Source of the DNA: Methanosarcinales archaeon
GTDB lineage: Archaea; Halobacteriota; Methanosarcinia; DSM-18856; Methermicoccaceae
Assembly (NCBI GenBank): GCA_003661015.1
Contig: QMVI01000008.1
Span: 1-15,691 of the forward strand
Reading direction: 5' to 3'
Length of the DNA: 15,691 nt
Shown here: piece by piece, positions 14,960 through 15,691 of the stretch
Layout of the letters: every line of letters begins with the position of its first letter
How positions within the stretch are numbered: position 1 is the stretch's first letter
Position numbers and translations under genes: made by a program
Notes under the pieces: model-generated
What the model saw: the letters and a program-made list of their open reading frames with translations, nothing else
What the model was told of the DNA's origin: nothing
The model's database searches: none

Positions 14960-15483
14960 ATAAGCCCTCCAATTATCTTTCTGAAAGCAAGCGTGATGTA
15001 CCCTACCTTGGGAATCCTGAACTCTGCAACCCCAACAACCCACTCATCCTTTACAGGTGTCAGATAAGATACACTACCTTGCTGATCATAGTATTTATTT
15101 GTGGTTGGATTGTCGCCCTTAGTTATATAACCAGAATGTGGCGCAGACGGTCCTCCTTCCCACATCGGCTCATTCACATCCACATAATACATTGCCCTGT
15201 GAATCACTTTTTCAGATGTGCCAAACCTCCTGTAGAGAATCACATCACCATAATCGCCAAAAGATGTGTAGTTTAGATTCTTGCCTTCCTCCCAAGTTAT
15301 CACATCTTTCTTGGCATTCACAATCACAATATCTCCCTTGTATATGTGGGGCTCCATGCTTCCAGATTCAACAGCTATCAATGGTTGCCATATCCCAAAG
15401 ATTAAATGAGACATGGAAAAAAATACTGCGAGCAGAACTGCAGTCCATAGTATCTCTTTTATAGCTCCGTGTATCGAACGCAT
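14956..15483 (-). CDS. Signal peptidase I, archaeal/ER (SEC11-like) type
   Basis: A membrane serine protease that removes signal peptides from exported proteins. The 175-residue protein has one N-terminal membrane helix (about 10-31, EILWTAVLLAVFFSMSHLIF). The nucleophile S42 lies in VESGSMEPHIYKGD. The general base is histidine H95 (KVIHRAMY) rather than the bacterial lysine, which marks the archaeal/eukaryotic class. The acidic residues D124 (TKGDNPTTN) and D133 (YYDQ) complete the conserved boxes. The ATG at 15483 gives the normal short cytoplasmic N-terminus; the frame stays open upstream but runs through the divergent promoter. The gene ends in TGA overlapping the CBS gene start. Its neighbour on the other side is the divergent polymerase gene. 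Confidence 0.9.
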   Translation of the reverse strand: MRSIHGAIKEILWTAVLLAVFFSMSHLIFGIWQPLIAVESGSMEPHIYKGDIVIVNAKKDVITWEEGKNLNYTSFGDYGDVILYRRFGTSEKVIHRAMYYVDVNEPMWEGGPSAPHSGYITKGDNPTTNKYYDQQGSVSYLTPVKDEWVVGVAEFRIPKVGYITLAFRKIIGGLI

Positions 15484-15523
15484 TGTTTCAAAACATATAA
15501 CTATTATACTCATAAATGTTGTG
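15484..15523. promoter_or_regulatory. Divergent promoter, signal peptidase (-) and DNA polymerase D small subunit (+)
   Basis: The 40 bases contain ACATATAACTATTATACTCATAAATG. On the minus strand this reads GTATAATAGTTATATG, A/T-rich boxes 14-30 bases before the peptidase ATG. On the plus strand CTATTATACT lies about 15-23 bases before the polymerase start. No Shine-Dalgarno sequence stands before either start. Box positions are approximate. Confidence 0.4.
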
Positions 15524-15691
15524 ATGATGGAAGAGCTTGCGAAAGTTGTTGAGAAGTTTGCACAATTTGAACTCATGGTTGAACCGGACGCAGCAAAATT
15601 ACTGTGTAAATACACACAAGAAGAGCTGGAATCGATTGCAAGCCTATTCCAGAATAAAGATGTTTTGATTGTCACAAAGACTCTTGTAGAG
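15524..15691 (+). CDS. polB: Probable DNA polymerase D small subunit (DP1), 3' part outside window
   Basis: Only the first 56 codons are present, open to the window end. The peptide MMEELAKVVEKFAQFELMV, then EPDAAKLL, LESIASLFQ and DVLIVTKTLVE, has the helix-rich pattern of the N-terminal domain of archaeal DP1, the exonuclease subunit of the replicative polymerase PolD. The conserved phosphodiesterase motifs lie downstream of the window, so the assignment rests on this short similarity and on recollection that DP1 is often next to signal peptidase in related archaea. Starts at 15524 and 15527 (ATG ATG) are both possible; a GTG at 15521 is also in frame. Confidence 0.55.
   Translation, partial: MMEELAKVVEKFAQFELMVEPDAAKLLCKYTQEELESIASLFQNKDVLIVTKTLVE

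Overview
This window is a gene-dense piece of a euryarchaeal chromosome, at first sight all housekeeping genes. The archaeal assignment rests on coenzyme F420 synthesis (CofD), ribosomal protein L10e, aIF2-beta, the KEOPS subunit Cgi121, an XPD/Rad3-type helicase, the Nfo and EndoQ repair nucleases, an archaeal-type signal peptidase and the start of what looks like the small subunit of DNA polymerase D. F420, a stand-alone biotin-carrying PycB and TRAM domains fused to RlmE and aIF2-beta fit a methanogen or methanogen-related lineage (Methanosarcina-like or similar). The species cannot be named from sequence alone.

Layout: cofD (5' end cut off)-rlmE on + (2-1599); pycB-ilvE on - (1562-4149); nfo on + (4215-5045); XPD-like helicase-cobQ-small membrane protein on - (5037-8500); lipoprotein-THEP1 NTPase, then endoQ-DUF2240 protein on + (8584-11400); cgi121-membrane phosphatase/sulfatase-like protein on - (11422-12964); rpl10e-aIF2-beta on + (13031-14133); signal peptidase-CBS protein on - (14180-15483); DNA polymerase D small subunit on + (15524 to the window end). 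Genes within operons are joined by ATGA overlaps or gaps of a few bases, and four divergent intergenic regions carry AT-rich TATA-like boxes. No stretch above 300 bases lacks a gene. I see no RNA gene, insertion sequence or CRISPR array.

The main result is hidden by standard translation. Three conserved genes (XPD-like helicase, THEP1 NTPase, Cgi121) each contain exactly two in-frame stop codons, and all six are TAG. In each case the same frame continues past the TAGs with recognisable family sequence and ends at TGA. None of the 18 genes whose 3' ends lie in the window ends in TAG (13 TGA, 5 TAA). The simplest reading is that TAG is a sense codon here. In archaea the known candidate is pyrrolysine, inserted at UAG by PylRS and tRNA-Pyl. 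The machinery is not in this window, so the identity of the residue is inference. Pseudogene decay or relaxed selection in these three genes is the main alternative.

Secondary observations are a 24-bp tandem duplication that doubles the ribosome-binding site and start codon of cobQ inside the 3' end of the helicase gene, a 38-bp convergent coding overlap of rlmE and ilvE, and two related TRAM domains on unrelated translation proteins.
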